Of a DNA stretch of 64,000 nt, positions 1 to 7,094 are shown piece by piece (within the stretch, counting starts at the first letter, position 1; every line of letters starts with the position of its first letter). The stretch comes from Anaerolineae bacterium. Lineage in GTDB: Bacteria > Chloroflexota > Anaerolineae > 4572-78 > J111. The notes under the pieces are model-generated. The model was not told the origin of the DNA. It made no database searches and worked only from the letters and a program-made list of their open reading frames with translations. Location of the stretch: the NCBI GenBank assembly GCA_022071955.1, contig JAJVIM010000011.1, positions 62,001-126,000 of the forward strand, written 5' to 3'. The position numbers and the translations under genes are program-made.

Positions 1-327
1 CAACAAACCCACCACAAACCCCGCAAAATATTGCAGCGTCCAGCGGTGGTTCTCCCGCCGCACCCACAGATCGGCCAGGATGAGCTGGTCAACACCCACC
101 AGCCGGGCGGCGGCGCTGGCCAGGAGCAGCATCAGCCAGGTATAAAAATCCCAGCCGGTCCACCACACCATTGCCAGGCTGGTGCCAAACAGCGTGGCGA
201 ATCCTTCCCAGAATCGCTGGGTCTCCGTCCAGCTTGCCGGCGTGCGTTTGGCCTCCTGCCAGATGATCAGCCCCAGCAGCGTCCAATAGAAAAAATTGGG
301 GGGATTGAAAAACAATTTCGGGTCCAC
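1..327 (-). CDS. Hydrophobic membrane protein, 3' end cut by window edge
   Basis: An open minus-strand frame begins with GTG at 325-327 and stays open for 109 codons to the first base of the window, so the C-terminus is outside. A CGGAGG ribosome site lies about 9 bases upstream of the GTG. The peptide begins VDPKLFFNPPNFFYWTLLGL and shows three hydrophobic stretches (roughly residues 14-22, 45-70 and 98-109) separated by short charged loops, so an integral membrane protein is likely. It lies downstream of the island operon in the same direction. I do not recognise the family. An alternative start seven bases upstream in another frame is less hydrophobic and less convincing. Confidence 0.6.
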   Translation of the reverse strand, partial: MDPKLFFNPPNFFYWTLLGLIIWQEAKRTPASWTETQRFWEGFATLFGTSLAMVWWTGWDFYTWLMLLLASAAARLVGVDQLILADLWVRRENHRWTLQYFAGFVVGLL

Positions 328-434
328 GTGTCACAGCCTCCGTTTTTTGTGATATGCTGGTTTAAACTTGGAGTAGTACGCCCTTTAACAACTGAATTGC
401 GACAACAGGATTAATATCTTTACCATTCAGCAGG

Positions 435-1148
435 TTAAGACAGCCACTCCAGCAGCCGGTCACGCAGATCAAGTGCGGTGTGAATCTGGTACGCCCCACT
501 CTGAGCCAGGTGTACGATCTGGCTATCGCCCAGCTCGAGACCGGTATGGCGCTCAACGATCAACCGGTAAAGCGAGGTTTGCAGGCTGTATTTGTTGAAC
601 TCGCTGGCGCTCAGATCATCAAATGGCGGTAATAGTTGCTGGAACGGGTTTTCGAGAAAAAACTTGCCGGTCTTCCAATCCCAGATATTGGTTTCCTGGT
701 GCAGCACGCTGGTCAGCAGCGTGTCCAGGGTCCCGGCCACACCCAGCGCCGGATCGCCGACCACCCATTCAACCTGTTCAACCCGCGGCTGGAGCATCCC
801 CTGCATCCGGCTCCACAACACATCGAAGCCGTCCATTTCCGGCAGCCGCTCGTTGAGCGCCTGGATAGGGTTGTGACCGTTGAATGCCTGCCCGCGCAGC
901 ACCCGCTCAACATATTGGTGGACCCGTTTCCCGCGTTCGCGCCCGGCCTCGCCTTTGGCCTCCCATTCGGCCAGGATATCCCCCACAGTTTGGCCCGTTT
1001 CCCGGGCCTTTTTTTCGGCCACTCCCTGCCGGTCAAAAACCGGCTCCAACCGCTTGGTAATTTTGGTTACCGAGGTCAGTTCGCGTCCCTGGTAAAAATA
1101 GCGGTGTTCCTGGGCGTCAAATTCAATCTGATCAAAGCTGAAGCTCAC
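435..1148 (-). CDS. PD-(D/E)XK (RecB/Cas4-like) nuclease
   Basis: A 237-residue protein whose core reads as a PD-(D/E)XK nuclease: an acidic residue in GVAGTLD (about residues 136-142) is followed by the WDWKTGK strand (about 156-162), supplying the (D/E)-x-K pair. Phage and RecB-type single-domain exonucleases of this family process DNA ends during recombination. The N-terminus (EFDAQEHRYFYQGRELTSVT) resembles the lead-in of phage-encoded members. The GTG start overlaps the stop of the upstream gene by four bases (GTGA), indicating translational coupling in the island operon. It is not in a cas locus, so Cas4 proper is unlikely. Fold assignment is fairly sure; the substrate is unknown. Confidence 0.75.
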   Translation of the reverse strand: MSFSFDQIEFDAQEHRYFYQGRELTSVTKITKRLEPVFDRQGVAEKKARETGQTVGDILAEWEAKGEAGRERGKRVHQYVERVLRGQAFNGHNPIQALNERLPEMDGFDVLWSRMQGMLQPRVEQVEWVVGDPALGVAGTLDTLLTSVLHQETNIWDWKTGKFFLENPFQQLLPPFDDLSASEFNKYSLQTSLYRLIVERHTGLELGDSQIVHLAQSGAYQIHTALDLRDRLLEWLS

Positions 1149-1441
1149 GCTGCACCCCCTACCGCCTGATCGACCAGCGCCGCGAATCGTTCCCGTTCCT
1201 GCTGCAATTCGTCCACCGGGTTGACTGCCACCCGGATGTGATGGCGCGGCACGTCCGGGTCAGTCACCACGTCCAGCCCGTCCAGCGACGTGACCTCTGG
1301 CCGGTCCAGCGGGTGAAAGCGCAGCTCGGCCGGCTTCAGCCCCCTGGTGTGTGGCGCGCTCGCAAATTCGAGCACGGCCATTCGCGCGGCCACCGTCAGC
1401 GGCCGCCGTTTCCGGTTGTCAAACAACACTGCGTACATCAT
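1145..1441 (-). CDS. Hypothetical island protein, 98 aa
   Basis: A small protein of 98 residues starting MMYAVLFDNRKRRPLT, after an AAGGGG ribosome site. It is translationally coupled to the nuclease gene downstream through a four-base overlap. No transmembrane segment or catalytic motif is visible; the C-terminal third (DELQQERERFAALVDQAV) should form one amphipathic helix. I do not recognise the family. Its position between small phage-like genes and the nuclease suggests a role in the mobile element, which is inference only. Confidence 0.6.
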   Translation of the reverse strand: MMYAVLFDNRKRRPLTVAARMAVLEFASAPHTRGLKPAELRFHPLDRPEVTSLDGLDVVTDPDVPRHHIRVAVNPVDELQQERERFAALVDQAVGGAA

Positions 1442-1519
1442 CGTTACCCCTTTCTTTGGTTATGCACGGGCCTGGTGGCCCGCCGTTTGAATAACTCCGT
1501 GTGTGAGGCGTTTTTGTTT

Positions 1520-1843
1520 TTACTTCTCATAATAAACATTAGGCGAAGTAAAATCCGATTCTACTAAATCGTCCTGCGGCGCTCGAGGCCGAGGGCGAGA
1601 GCCGCTGCCACGACGGCCCTCGCCACAGAGAGGGGGAAAAGAGGGTGCCGGGGCGGGTGCTTCCCCGGCCTCCAACTCCGCAAGAATAATTTCAATGGCC
1701 ATACAAACCATCAGCCGGGCCGTCTTTGTTTCCGGATCGGTGGCAGTTGCCGCCTCGGTTTTTGCTTCGTGGTACAGTCGCCGCCAATCATCAGCCGTCG
1801 GCTCAACGTATTCAATCTGGCATTGAATCGGCGCGCCACTCAT
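1520..1843 (-). CDS. Hypothetical island protein with low-complexity C-terminus
   Basis: 107 residues. The first 60 (IEYVEPTADDWRRLYHEAKT and the following helix) look like an ordinary helical protein. The remainder switches abruptly to a Pro/Gly/Arg-rich run (PPLCGEGRRGSGSRPRPRAP) coded by G/C-rich DNA at about 1580-1640 that contains inverted repeats. This resembles an intergenic repeat that has entered the 3' end of the gene. The start ATG overlaps the stop of the 1840-2136 gene by four bases (ATGA). Family unknown. A 78-base gap separates it from the 1145-1441 gene and holds a short GC hairpin. Confidence 0.55.
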   Translation of the reverse strand: MSGAPIQCQIEYVEPTADDWRRLYHEAKTEAATATDPETKTARLMVCMAIEIILAELEAGEAPAPAPSFPPLCGEGRRGSGSRPRPRAPQDDLVESDFTSPNVYYEK

Positions 1844-2136
1844 TGCCGGCTCGCTTTCGCCCGTTCCAGGGCAATGGCCAAATCGACTACCAGGTTATCG
1901 TCCGGGATAAGCCCATATTGCCGGAGCATCGCCGCTTCGGCGGCCGGGATCAACGTGTCGAGCGCGCCCTGAAGCTGAGCGATCAATTCATCCTGCTCGG
2001 TCATCAAGTTGGCGTAGGTGTCACAAATATCCTGCCATTCGGCCAGCCAACTTTCGTACATCCGGCGCATAGCGGCCAGTTCCTCGGTATGCCTTTGGCG
2101 CAACTCGGATACTACAGATTCGCGCTGCTTCATCAC
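1840..2136 (-). CDS. Hypothetical coiled-coil island protein
   Basis: A 98-residue, largely helical protein. Residues 1-70 (KQRESVVSELRQRHTEELAA and the following heptads) have the charge pattern of a coiled coil, with no membrane segment. Four-base ATGA overlaps at both ends tie it to its neighbours, so it is translated as part of the operon starting at the 2797 RHH gene. Coiled-coil small proteins of this kind are common in phages and integrative elements, but no function can be read from the sequence. Confidence 0.6.
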   Translation of the reverse strand: MMKQRESVVSELRQRHTEELAAMRRMYESWLAEWQDICDTYANLMTEQDELIAQLQGALDTLIPAAEAAMLRQYGLIPDDNLVVDLAIALERAKASRQ

Positions 2137-2567
2137 GCCGCCTTTCGGGTTGGTTCAAAATAGATCGTATCCAGCGCCATCGGTTCAACCGCTATATCTT
2201 CCGGCAGCCAGACCACTACCCGGTCATTAACCCGCACCGCATTGGGGCCGGCGTTGGCTTTTTTGATGTACGCGCCATCGTAGCCGATGACGGGCGTGAC
2301 CAGCCGGAACCAGGCGTCGATGGCCAGCGCTGCAAAGGGGATGGTGGCCGGGCCGCCGGCCAGGATATTGCTGAACGTTACCCGCAACGCGCCGGTGAGC
2401 TGCGTCTCGCGGACATCATCGTGGACAACCCGGGGGGATTTGAACACCAGCCGTGACTGGCCATCCCACAACCCGGCCGCCTGCATCTTCCCCGCCAGCC
2501 AAATGGCGCGGTGCAGATCGCCGGCATTGGTCTGGGGGTGATCAATGGCAACCTGGCCGGCCATCAC
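2133..2567 (-). CDS. Hypothetical island protein, 144 aa
   Basis: A 144-residue soluble protein with mixed alpha/beta character, including a glycine-containing central stretch (LAGGPATIPFAALAIDAWFR) and a C-terminal basic/acidic tail. Start and stop overlap the neighbouring genes by four bases, placing it second in the RHH-led operon. No enzyme motif is evident and I do not recognise the family. Codon use is like the rest of the GC-rich island operon and unlike the AT-rich genes at 3622-5125. Confidence 0.6.
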   Translation of the reverse strand: MMAGQVAIDHPQTNAGDLHRAIWLAGKMQAAGLWDGQSRLVFKSPRVVHDDVRETQLTGALRVTFSNILAGGPATIPFAALAIDAWFRLVTPVIGYDGAYIKKANAGPNAVRVNDRVVVWLPEDIAVEPMALDTIYFEPTRKAA

Positions 2568-2797
2568 GCCGCCTCCGCCAGCAGCGGGCTGGCGCCGTTA
2601 CTTTTCATTTGTTGGGTTGGGGATTCTTCGGTGGGGTCTTCAACTACCAGCGGCAGCACCCCCTGCCGGGTGCGCAACTGCTTCCATTCCAGAAAAATGC
2701 GGGTGATCGCCTGGCTGCGGTTGCAGTACCACTCCGCCGCCTTCGCATCAATCTCCGCCGACAACTCATCGGGGATAGATACGCCGTACACTGCCAT
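2564..2797 (-). CDS. Ribbon-helix-helix (CopG/MetJ-type) DNA-binding protein
   Basis: 77 residues. The N-terminal 45 (VSIPDELSAEIDAKAAEW, then NRSQAITRIFLEWKQLR) show the ribbon-helix-helix layout: a beta-strand with alternating residues, helix A, a turn with NRSQ, then helix B. Such proteins bind DNA as dimers and usually repress their own operon. It is the first gene of the minus-strand island operon, behind a consensus promoter and a 16-base inverted repeat (2818-2833), which makes autoregulation likely. The C-terminal 30 residues are low-complexity. Fold call is good; the role as repressor, partition factor or antitoxin is not resolved. Confidence 0.75.
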   Translation of the reverse strand: MAVYGVSIPDELSAEIDAKAAEWYCNRSQAITRIFLEWKQLRTRQGVLPLVVEDPTEESPTQQMKSNGASPLLAEAA

Positions 2798-2817
2798 ATT
2801 CGGTGCCTCCGTACACT

Positions 2818-2833
2818 ATTGTTGACAAACAAT
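2818..2833. promoter_or_regulatory. Inverted repeat, candidate operator for the RHH operon
   Basis: ATTGTT-GACA-AACAAT is a perfect 6-base inverted repeat. It lies just downstream of the likely transcription start of the minus-strand operon and upstream of its ribosome site, where a repressor would block initiation. The nearby RHH and XRE proteins are the obvious candidate binders (inference). Confidence 0.45.
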
Positions 2834-2847
2834 GAACTCTGTAGTGG

Positions 2848-2876
2848 ATAATATCACACCTTGCACCACCTGTCAA
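2848..2876 (-). promoter_or_regulatory. Consensus sigma-70 promoter of the island operon
   Basis: On the minus strand TTGACA (2871-2876) is followed after exactly 17 bases by TATTAT (2848-2853), then a leader of about 40 bases to the RHH gene start. On the plus side two copies of GTGTAGT (2880-2886 and 2903-2909), 23 bases apart, sit between this promoter and the XRE gene and could be repressor half-sites. Confidence 0.7.
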
Positions 2877-2924
2877 CTAGTGTAGTCATAAATTAACCAC
2901 CCGTGTAGTTTTTTTAAGGTTAAA

Positions 2925-3320
2925 ATGATTACTAGAGTGGACACCTTTGAAAAATGGCTATTAACTGAATTAGAAGATAGGGGATGGTCACAGCGGGAAT
3001 TGGCGCGACGTGCAGGAATTTCTGCGTCAATGACTTCCGCTGTTATTGCCGGCAACCGTAATCCCGGCTGGGATTTTTGCGCGGCCATCGCTGCGCCGCT
3101 GGATAAAACGCCGCTGGAGGTGTTTCAACTGGCCGGCCTGTTGCCGGCAGGGGGAGACATTGACCGGTCTCGGGCGGAGTATTATGCCAATAGCTTGACC
3201 GGAGAAGAGGCGGACCTGTTAGAAATGTACCGGCAGCTTACTGATCCGCGCGATCGGGAGGCGTTGTTAAAGATTGCGCAGGTTTATTTATTGCGGGCGC
3301 GGGATGAGCAGGGAGGTTAA
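2925..3320 (+). CDS. XRE-family helix-turn-helix regulator
   Basis: 131 residues. Residues 9-65 form an XRE/Cro-type helix-turn-helix (WLLTELEDRGWSQRELARRAG, then ISASMTSAVIAGNRNPGWDF), the DNA-binding fold of phage repressors. A second helical segment (about 80-125, LTGEEADLLEMYRQLTDPR) probably mediates dimerisation. The gene is transcribed away from the RHH-led operon and shares its regulatory region, the classic layout of a lysogeny or transfer switch. The ATG at 2925 follows an AAGG ribosome site at 2916-2919. No peptidase or RecA-cleavage domain is present, so it is not a LexA/CI-type cleavable repressor. Confidence 0.8.
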   Translation: MITRVDTFEKWLLTELEDRGWSQRELARRAGISASMTSAVIAGNRNPGWDFCAAIAAPLDKTPLEVFQLAGLLPAGGDIDRSRAEYYANSLTGEEADLLEMYRQLTDPRDREALLKIAQVYLLRARDEQGG

Positions 3321-3468
3321 TTTCGCGCTCCAGGTCAGCCAGGCGGCTACGAAGCCATTTCAATGTTCGCTCAAACTCAATAACCATCTCTTTGATAAAG
3401 CGCAGCTCATCTGATGGATTCAGAGATTGAGTATACTCAAATCTGGTTCGTTTCTTCCTCACAAGCAC
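3238..3468 (-). CDS. Small basic/helical hypothetical protein
   Basis: 76 residues from a GTG start with a GAGG ribosome site five bases upstream and a TG-extended TATAAT promoter 31 bases upstream. The sequence RFIKEMVIEFERTLKWLRSR is a plausible amphipathic helix. Its last 83 bases overlap the end of the XRE gene on the opposite strand. The good start signals argue for a real gene, the long antisense overlap argues against; I cannot decide from sequence alone. Confidence 0.4.
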   Translation of the reverse strand: MLVRKKRTRFEYTQSLNPSDELRFIKEMVIEFERTLKWLRSRLADLEREINLPAHPAPAINKPAQSLTTPPDRADQ

Positions 3469-3498
3469 AACCTCAGATTATCGGGGGATAATGCGCCC

Positions 3499-3508
3499 AT
3501 TATACCAT
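3499..3508 (-). promoter_or_regulatory. Extended -10 promoter (minus strand)
   Basis: The minus strand reads ATGGTATAAT, a perfect TATAAT with a TGn extension; no good -35 is visible. The same ten bases recur twice in the promoter region of the 38370 gene. Confidence 0.5.
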
Positions 3509-3621
3509 AGAATTAGAACATATGTACGATTAATCTGGCTTAAAAATGGAGTTTTGGTGTATTTTTTTGAACTTGGGTTACACCTGAGAACATCACTAGT
3601 AAAACCACAGGGATAATCAAG

Positions 3622-4338
3622 ATGGCCAGAGGATACAAGCGTTACCGCATTGAAAACTTTCCTGAATTACAAATTGGTCAGGAAATAGTTACGGATCACC
3701 AGCTTGGGATGCAGTTTGACACCGAAGAGAAAGACGATCAGGTTCATGATGTTATAAAATTGCTTGGCTATAGTGAACATCATAAATTCCATAAATATCA
3801 GATTTGGCACGAAGCTTGGGACTCCGGAATATGGCGATATCAAAACCAAAGACTCACAAGAATCATTAGCATCCAGGAAATGTTTGGCTATCTTGAATTG
3901 AATACCCCATATATGTATATTCAACGAACCAAATACAGTGATAGCTTTATGAAACGGTTAGCTGAAACATACAAAGAGTTCCATGCTTACGAACGCGAAG
4001 TAGATTTGTATAAACTGATGGATAATTTACAGGGCAAAAAAATTACCGGCGCTTGGTTTGGAGACTTAAAAATTCGTGATGTGCGAACAGCAGCAATATT
4101 TGGAGAGAGAGTTACAACTAGCGATGAATGGAGTCGGTACAATTCACGCGGAAAAGTCACGTCGGTACAGGTTCAAATTTCACTAAATAGTGGCGAATTT
4201 AGTGTTCAACTATCACGCGATGGGAAGATAACGCTTCAAAATGCTCAGAATGAGCGAGAAGATATGGAAACACTAATAGGGTTGGAAATTCTTATCAAGC
4301 CTTTTGTGACTAGAGACGACGTGGCAATCACTCTGTAA
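3622..4338 (+). CDS. AT-rich island cargo protein, unknown function
   Basis: 238 residues, soluble, rich in Tyr, Asp and Lys (GYKRYRIENFPELQIGQEIV at the start). No signal peptide, transmembrane segment or recognised motif. The coding sequence is visibly AT-richer than the operons on either side, a sign of recent transfer. It converges on the membrane-protein gene at 4328-5125, overlapping its end by 11 bases. The ATG at 3622 follows a weak AGGG-type site in the 155-base leader. Function unknown; as cargo beside an integrase, defence or toxin roles are possible but unsupported by any motif. Confidence 0.65.
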   Translation: MARGYKRYRIENFPELQIGQEIVTDHQLGMQFDTEEKDDQVHDVIKLLGYSEHHKFHKYQIWHEAWDSGIWRYQNQRLTRIISIQEMFGYLELNTPYMYIQRTKYSDSFMKRLAETYKEFHAYEREVDLYKLMDNLQGKKITGAWFGDLKIRDVRTAAIFGERVTTSDEWSRYNSRGKVTSVQVQISLNSGEFSVQLSRDGKITLQNAQNEREDMETLIGLEILIKPFVTRDDVAITL

Positions 4339-5125
4339 AGACCGGATTTGATAAAGCTACATAACGTTGGCTCAAAGTTTGCCACCCGGCGGGACTTTCT
4401 GCTGAAATTGACACTCTGGATTTTCCGATGCTCACATACTCACTGATACCGCCTACGTTCTCGGTCAGTGACACCTCAAAAAAATCAACCTGAGGGGCAC
4501 GGGCTTTACGCAGAAATAATCCGTAATATGGGTTCCCATTTCTAAAGAGGACATTACACGTATATTTAGCAAACTTAGGAGAAAGTTGCTCTTGCATATC
4601 ATGAAAGAATGATGTCAACAATCCCAGAATTTTTAACCAGGTACGAAATGGCATCTCAACTTCTGTTGATTCAAGGTATAAGTAATAAGGGGAATCATCA
4701 TATTCATAGGCTCTGGTTTGATGGACGCGGATAACAGTATTTGGCAAAACCAAAAAAATAACGTCCTTATCGTCACCTGCCCATTCTTTATGGCTGCTGT
4801 GTGGATATCGTTGCTCAAACAATTTACGAATCTCAACCAGATTACAAGCCTTCGATAAACGTAATTCTACCCCAAATTCTACGGTTATCAGTGCCCCAAA
4901 TTTCAATCGCCATCGATTAAAAGTGAAGTATATTCCATCTATCTGATGATAAAGCAACATCACCACGCTGGTGAAGAGTGTAGGAAGCGTTACCACCAAG
5001 TCATTAATTAACGGGCTTCCAGTTAAGTTAGTTGTTTGTCTAAACCAACTATCAAGTATCAAACCGAAAACTAAACTGACGACAAGCGCTATAATCCACA
5101 TTAAAACAGCAAGCCACTTCTGCAT
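4328..5125 (-). CDS. Membrane-anchored AT-rich cargo protein, unknown function
   Basis: The open frame reaches 5335, but that would overlap the recombinase start and encode unlikely sequence; MQKWLAVLMW at 5125 places a transmembrane segment right at the N-terminus and is preferred (265 residues). Two hydrophobic segments (residues 3-22 and about 34-55) are followed by a soluble domain of about 200 residues containing VSLTENVGGISEYVSIG near the C-terminus. The family is not recognised. Base composition is AT-rich like the convergent 3622-4338 gene, and the two look like a pair acquired together. Confidence 0.6.
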   Translation of the reverse strand: MQKWLAVLMWIIALVVSLVFGLILDSWFRQTTNLTGSPLINDLVVTLPTLFTSVVMLLYHQIDGIYFTFNRWRLKFGALITVEFGVELRLSKACNLVEIRKLFEQRYPHSSHKEWAGDDKDVIFLVLPNTVIRVHQTRAYEYDDSPYYLYLESTEVEMPFRTWLKILGLLTSFFHDMQEQLSPKFAKYTCNVLFRNGNPYYGLFLRKARAPQVDFFEVSLTENVGGISEYVSIGKSRVSISAESPAGWQTLSQRYVALSNPVFTE

Positions 5126-5218
5126 TGTTTTTCCACTCTGATAAGCAAATTCTATATGAGTCAGTGTAGCACAACTGTGCAAAACATTCAATTTGACCTT
5201 TCCTGAATAGAACGCTTG

Positions 5219-5227
5219 TGCTATACT
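5219..5227 (+). promoter_or_regulatory. Extended -10 promoter of the serine recombinase
   Basis: TG at 5219-5220, one base, then TATACT at 5222-5227 form a TG-extended -10. Transcription would start near 5234, at the left edge of the 5238-5275 hairpin, giving a leader of about 65 bases to the ATG at 5300. Confidence 0.45.
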
Positions 5228-5237
5228 CCCCCAAACA

Positions 5238-5275
5238 AAAACGGACGTGTCGCCGGCCAGCTTTACGTCCGTTTT
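5238..5275. repeat. 11-bp perfect inverted repeat in the recombinase leader
   Basis: AAAACGGACGT (5238-5248) and ACGTCCGTTTT (5265-5275) are exact reverse complements with a 16-base loop. With A-tract and T-tract flanks it could be a bidirectional terminator/attenuator or a recombinase-binding site. A hairpin of related sequence (CGGACG...CGTCCG, then TTCATTT) lies after the gene at 6979-7012. Confidence 0.7.
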
Positions 5276-5299
5276 CATTTCCCCGTAGGAGAATCGATT

Positions 5300-6874
5300 A
5301 TGTCTAATTATACCCCCAATGGGCGGTCGCCTCAAGTCCTGCTTGGCTACCGCCGCAAGTCAATGGTTCGCGGTCAGGCTGACTTGATCAGTCCGGAGCG
5401 CCAGATGCACACGTGTAATTTGTGGCTGGAGATTCAGGACCAACCCTATGTCATTGAATGGTATGAAGACATCGATGGTCATCGCTCAGGCCGTCAGGAG
5501 AAAGGCCGGCCAGGCTGGCAAAGCCTGCTGGCTCAGCTCGACCGACCAGATGTCGCCGGCGTCATTGCCGATTCGTTCGACCGGATGTATCGCAACGTCC
5601 ACCAGTTTCTAAATTTTCTCAACCGGGTTGAGCGACTCGGCAAAAAACTGATTACGGTTAAAGAGGGGTTGGATACCTCCAGCACTCTGGGCCGTGCTAT
5701 CGTCACCATTTTAATGGTCATCTACCAATTAGAATCTGACCAGACTTCTGACCGGATGACCGCCAACGTCAAGTACAAGCGTGAGGTGCTGGGCCGCCAC
5801 TGGGGGCCGGCTCCGTTTGGTTGCGACCGCAATGAAGAAGGACACTTGATCCCCACTGCCAAAACATATTGGTACAACCCGCATACCGGCCAGGCCCAGG
5901 CTGCAAACAAAGGGCAAATCCCCGCCGGATATGAGCAGCGCCGCTATCTGGACGGTCTTGTGGCCTTATACCAACACTACGCTCAGGGGCAGTCCAGTTA
6001 TGATACCACCGCCGAGGTAATGAACCAGGCCGGTTGGCGTTACTATGCCGACGCCAAAGGCAAGCCGCGCCAGTTCAACCGCGATGATGTTCGCCGGATT
6101 GTCTCATTTTGGAGAATATATCGGGGCGAACTGGTAATGGGGAACAGTACCAACGACCGCAACGCGTCCATCATCAAAGCCGGACACAATCCCATTTTGC
6201 CGGTTGAGTTATGTAGTCAGGTGGGAAGCATTAAACAGGAACGTGGCCGAGAATATTCTCGTCGCAGCAGCCTTGTTGATAGAACTTATCTGCTCAGCGA
6301 CATTACCTATTGCGCAGTTTGTGACAAAAGCCTGAAAGGGCAATATCATAAAGGCCGCCGTGTTTACCGGCACTATGGCGGCAAGCGCGGCTGCCCGGAA
6401 AAGATGGTAGATGCCAATGACGTTGAGCAGCAGGTACTGGATTACCTGAATCAGTTAGGGGAATCTGCCTTACTGACCAGGGTCTTGGAAGAAGCCGAAC
6501 GGATGGCGCGTAAAGTCACTGCACACGACAAGCAAACCCAATCCCTGGGCGATGATCTGGATCAGGAACGAGAACGGCTTAACCGGCTCGAGGATTTGTA
6601 TCTGGATGGCGACATTGACAGGAGCCGCTACAACATCAAGAAAGCCGAAATTGAAGGCAGAATCATCGATTTGGAACGCCAGCTTTACGCCGCCAATAGT
6701 ATGGCCAACATTGGAGCAATCATAGCCAGAATACGCAGCACTCTGGGGCAAATGAATCAAGCTAACCAAAAAACAAAAAAGACGCTGATCAACAGTTTGG
6801 TCGAGCGTCTTGATGTGGCCGGTGGTGAAGTTGTTGTCTTTACCCCGCGCCCCTGGGCACAACCTTTTTTCTGA
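5300..6874 (+). CDS. Large serine recombinase (integrase)
   Basis: Starting at MSNYTPNG (ATG 5300, with TAGGAG eight bases upstream) rather than the longer open frame, the protein has 524 residues. Domain order: resolvase catalytic domain (about 13-165) with nucleophile Ser21 in YRRKS and the SFDRMYRN segment, recombinase DNA-binding domain (about 175-330), zinc-ribbon region (about 330-385, CAVC and a later GCPEK), then a coiled coil (about 400-475). This is the architecture of phage and integrative-element integrases that recombine attP with attB. Inferred to mobilise the 1-7000 island. Hairpins flank the gene on both sides. No excision factor was recognised among the small neighbours. Confidence 0.92.
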   Translation: MSNYTPNGRSPQVLLGYRRKSMVRGQADLISPERQMHTCNLWLEIQDQPYVIEWYEDIDGHRSGRQEKGRPGWQSLLAQLDRPDVAGVIADSFDRMYRNVHQFLNFLNRVERLGKKLITVKEGLDTSSTLGRAIVTILMVIYQLESDQTSDRMTANVKYKREVLGRHWGPAPFGCDRNEEGHLIPTAKTYWYNPHTGQAQAANKGQIPAGYEQRRYLDGLVALYQHYAQGQSSYDTTAEVMNQAGWRYYADAKGKPRQFNRDDVRRIVSFWRIYRGELVMGNSTNDRNASIIKAGHNPILPVELCSQVGSIKQERGREYSRRSSLVDRTYLLSDITYCAVCDKSLKGQYHKGRRVYRHYGGKRGCPEKMVDANDVEQQVLDYLNQLGESALLTRVLEEAERMARKVTAHDKQTQSLGDDLDQERERLNRLEDLYLDGDIDRSRYNIKKAEIEGRIIDLERQLYAANSMANIGAIIARIRSTLGQMNQANQKTKKTLINSLVERLDVAGGEVVVFTPRPWAQPFF

Positions 6875-6920
6875 TTTTAGGGTGTGACACAGGCCTTTTA
6901 GCCTCTCCCGAGGCATTTCC

Positions 6921-6960
6921 AAAACGCTCCTTTGCAATGCAGCGGAGCGTTTTTATTTTT
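6921..6960 (+). terminator. Terminator of the recombinase gene
   Basis: AAAACGCTCC (6921-6930) pairs exactly with GGAGCGTTTT (6944-6953), followed by ATTTTT. It lies 47 bases after the recombinase stop. Confidence 0.8.
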
Positions 6961-6978
6961 GCGGCGGTGATAATAACA

Positions 6979-7012
6979 AACACGCGGACGGCCATAACAT
7001 CGTCCGCGTGTT
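6979..7012 (-). terminator. 12-bp stem terminator between flavodoxin and recombinase
   Basis: AACACGCGGACG (6979-6990) and CGTCCGCGTGTT (7001-7012) form a perfect stem with a 10-base loop. On the minus strand it is followed by TTTGTTATTATC, fitting termination of the flavodoxin transcript; it could act in both directions. Bases 7013-7094 hold no gene that I can see. Confidence 0.75.
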
Positions 7013-7094
7013 CATTTTAAAAGAGCCAGCCTGAGCAGGCGGCTGCCGGCATTAATTGGGGCCGGTCAACGACAACGATAAACCCGGAGCCAGA

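Noticed and set aside
435..1148. Cas4
   Set aside because: The PD-(D/E)XK core fits many phage nucleases; no Cas4 iron-sulfur cysteine cluster, cas genes or array are present.
636..1169. 177-residue plus-strand open frame opposite the nuclease gene
   Set aside because: It is the antisense shadow of a gene with clear nuclease motifs and coupling to its neighbours; the product has no recognisable features.
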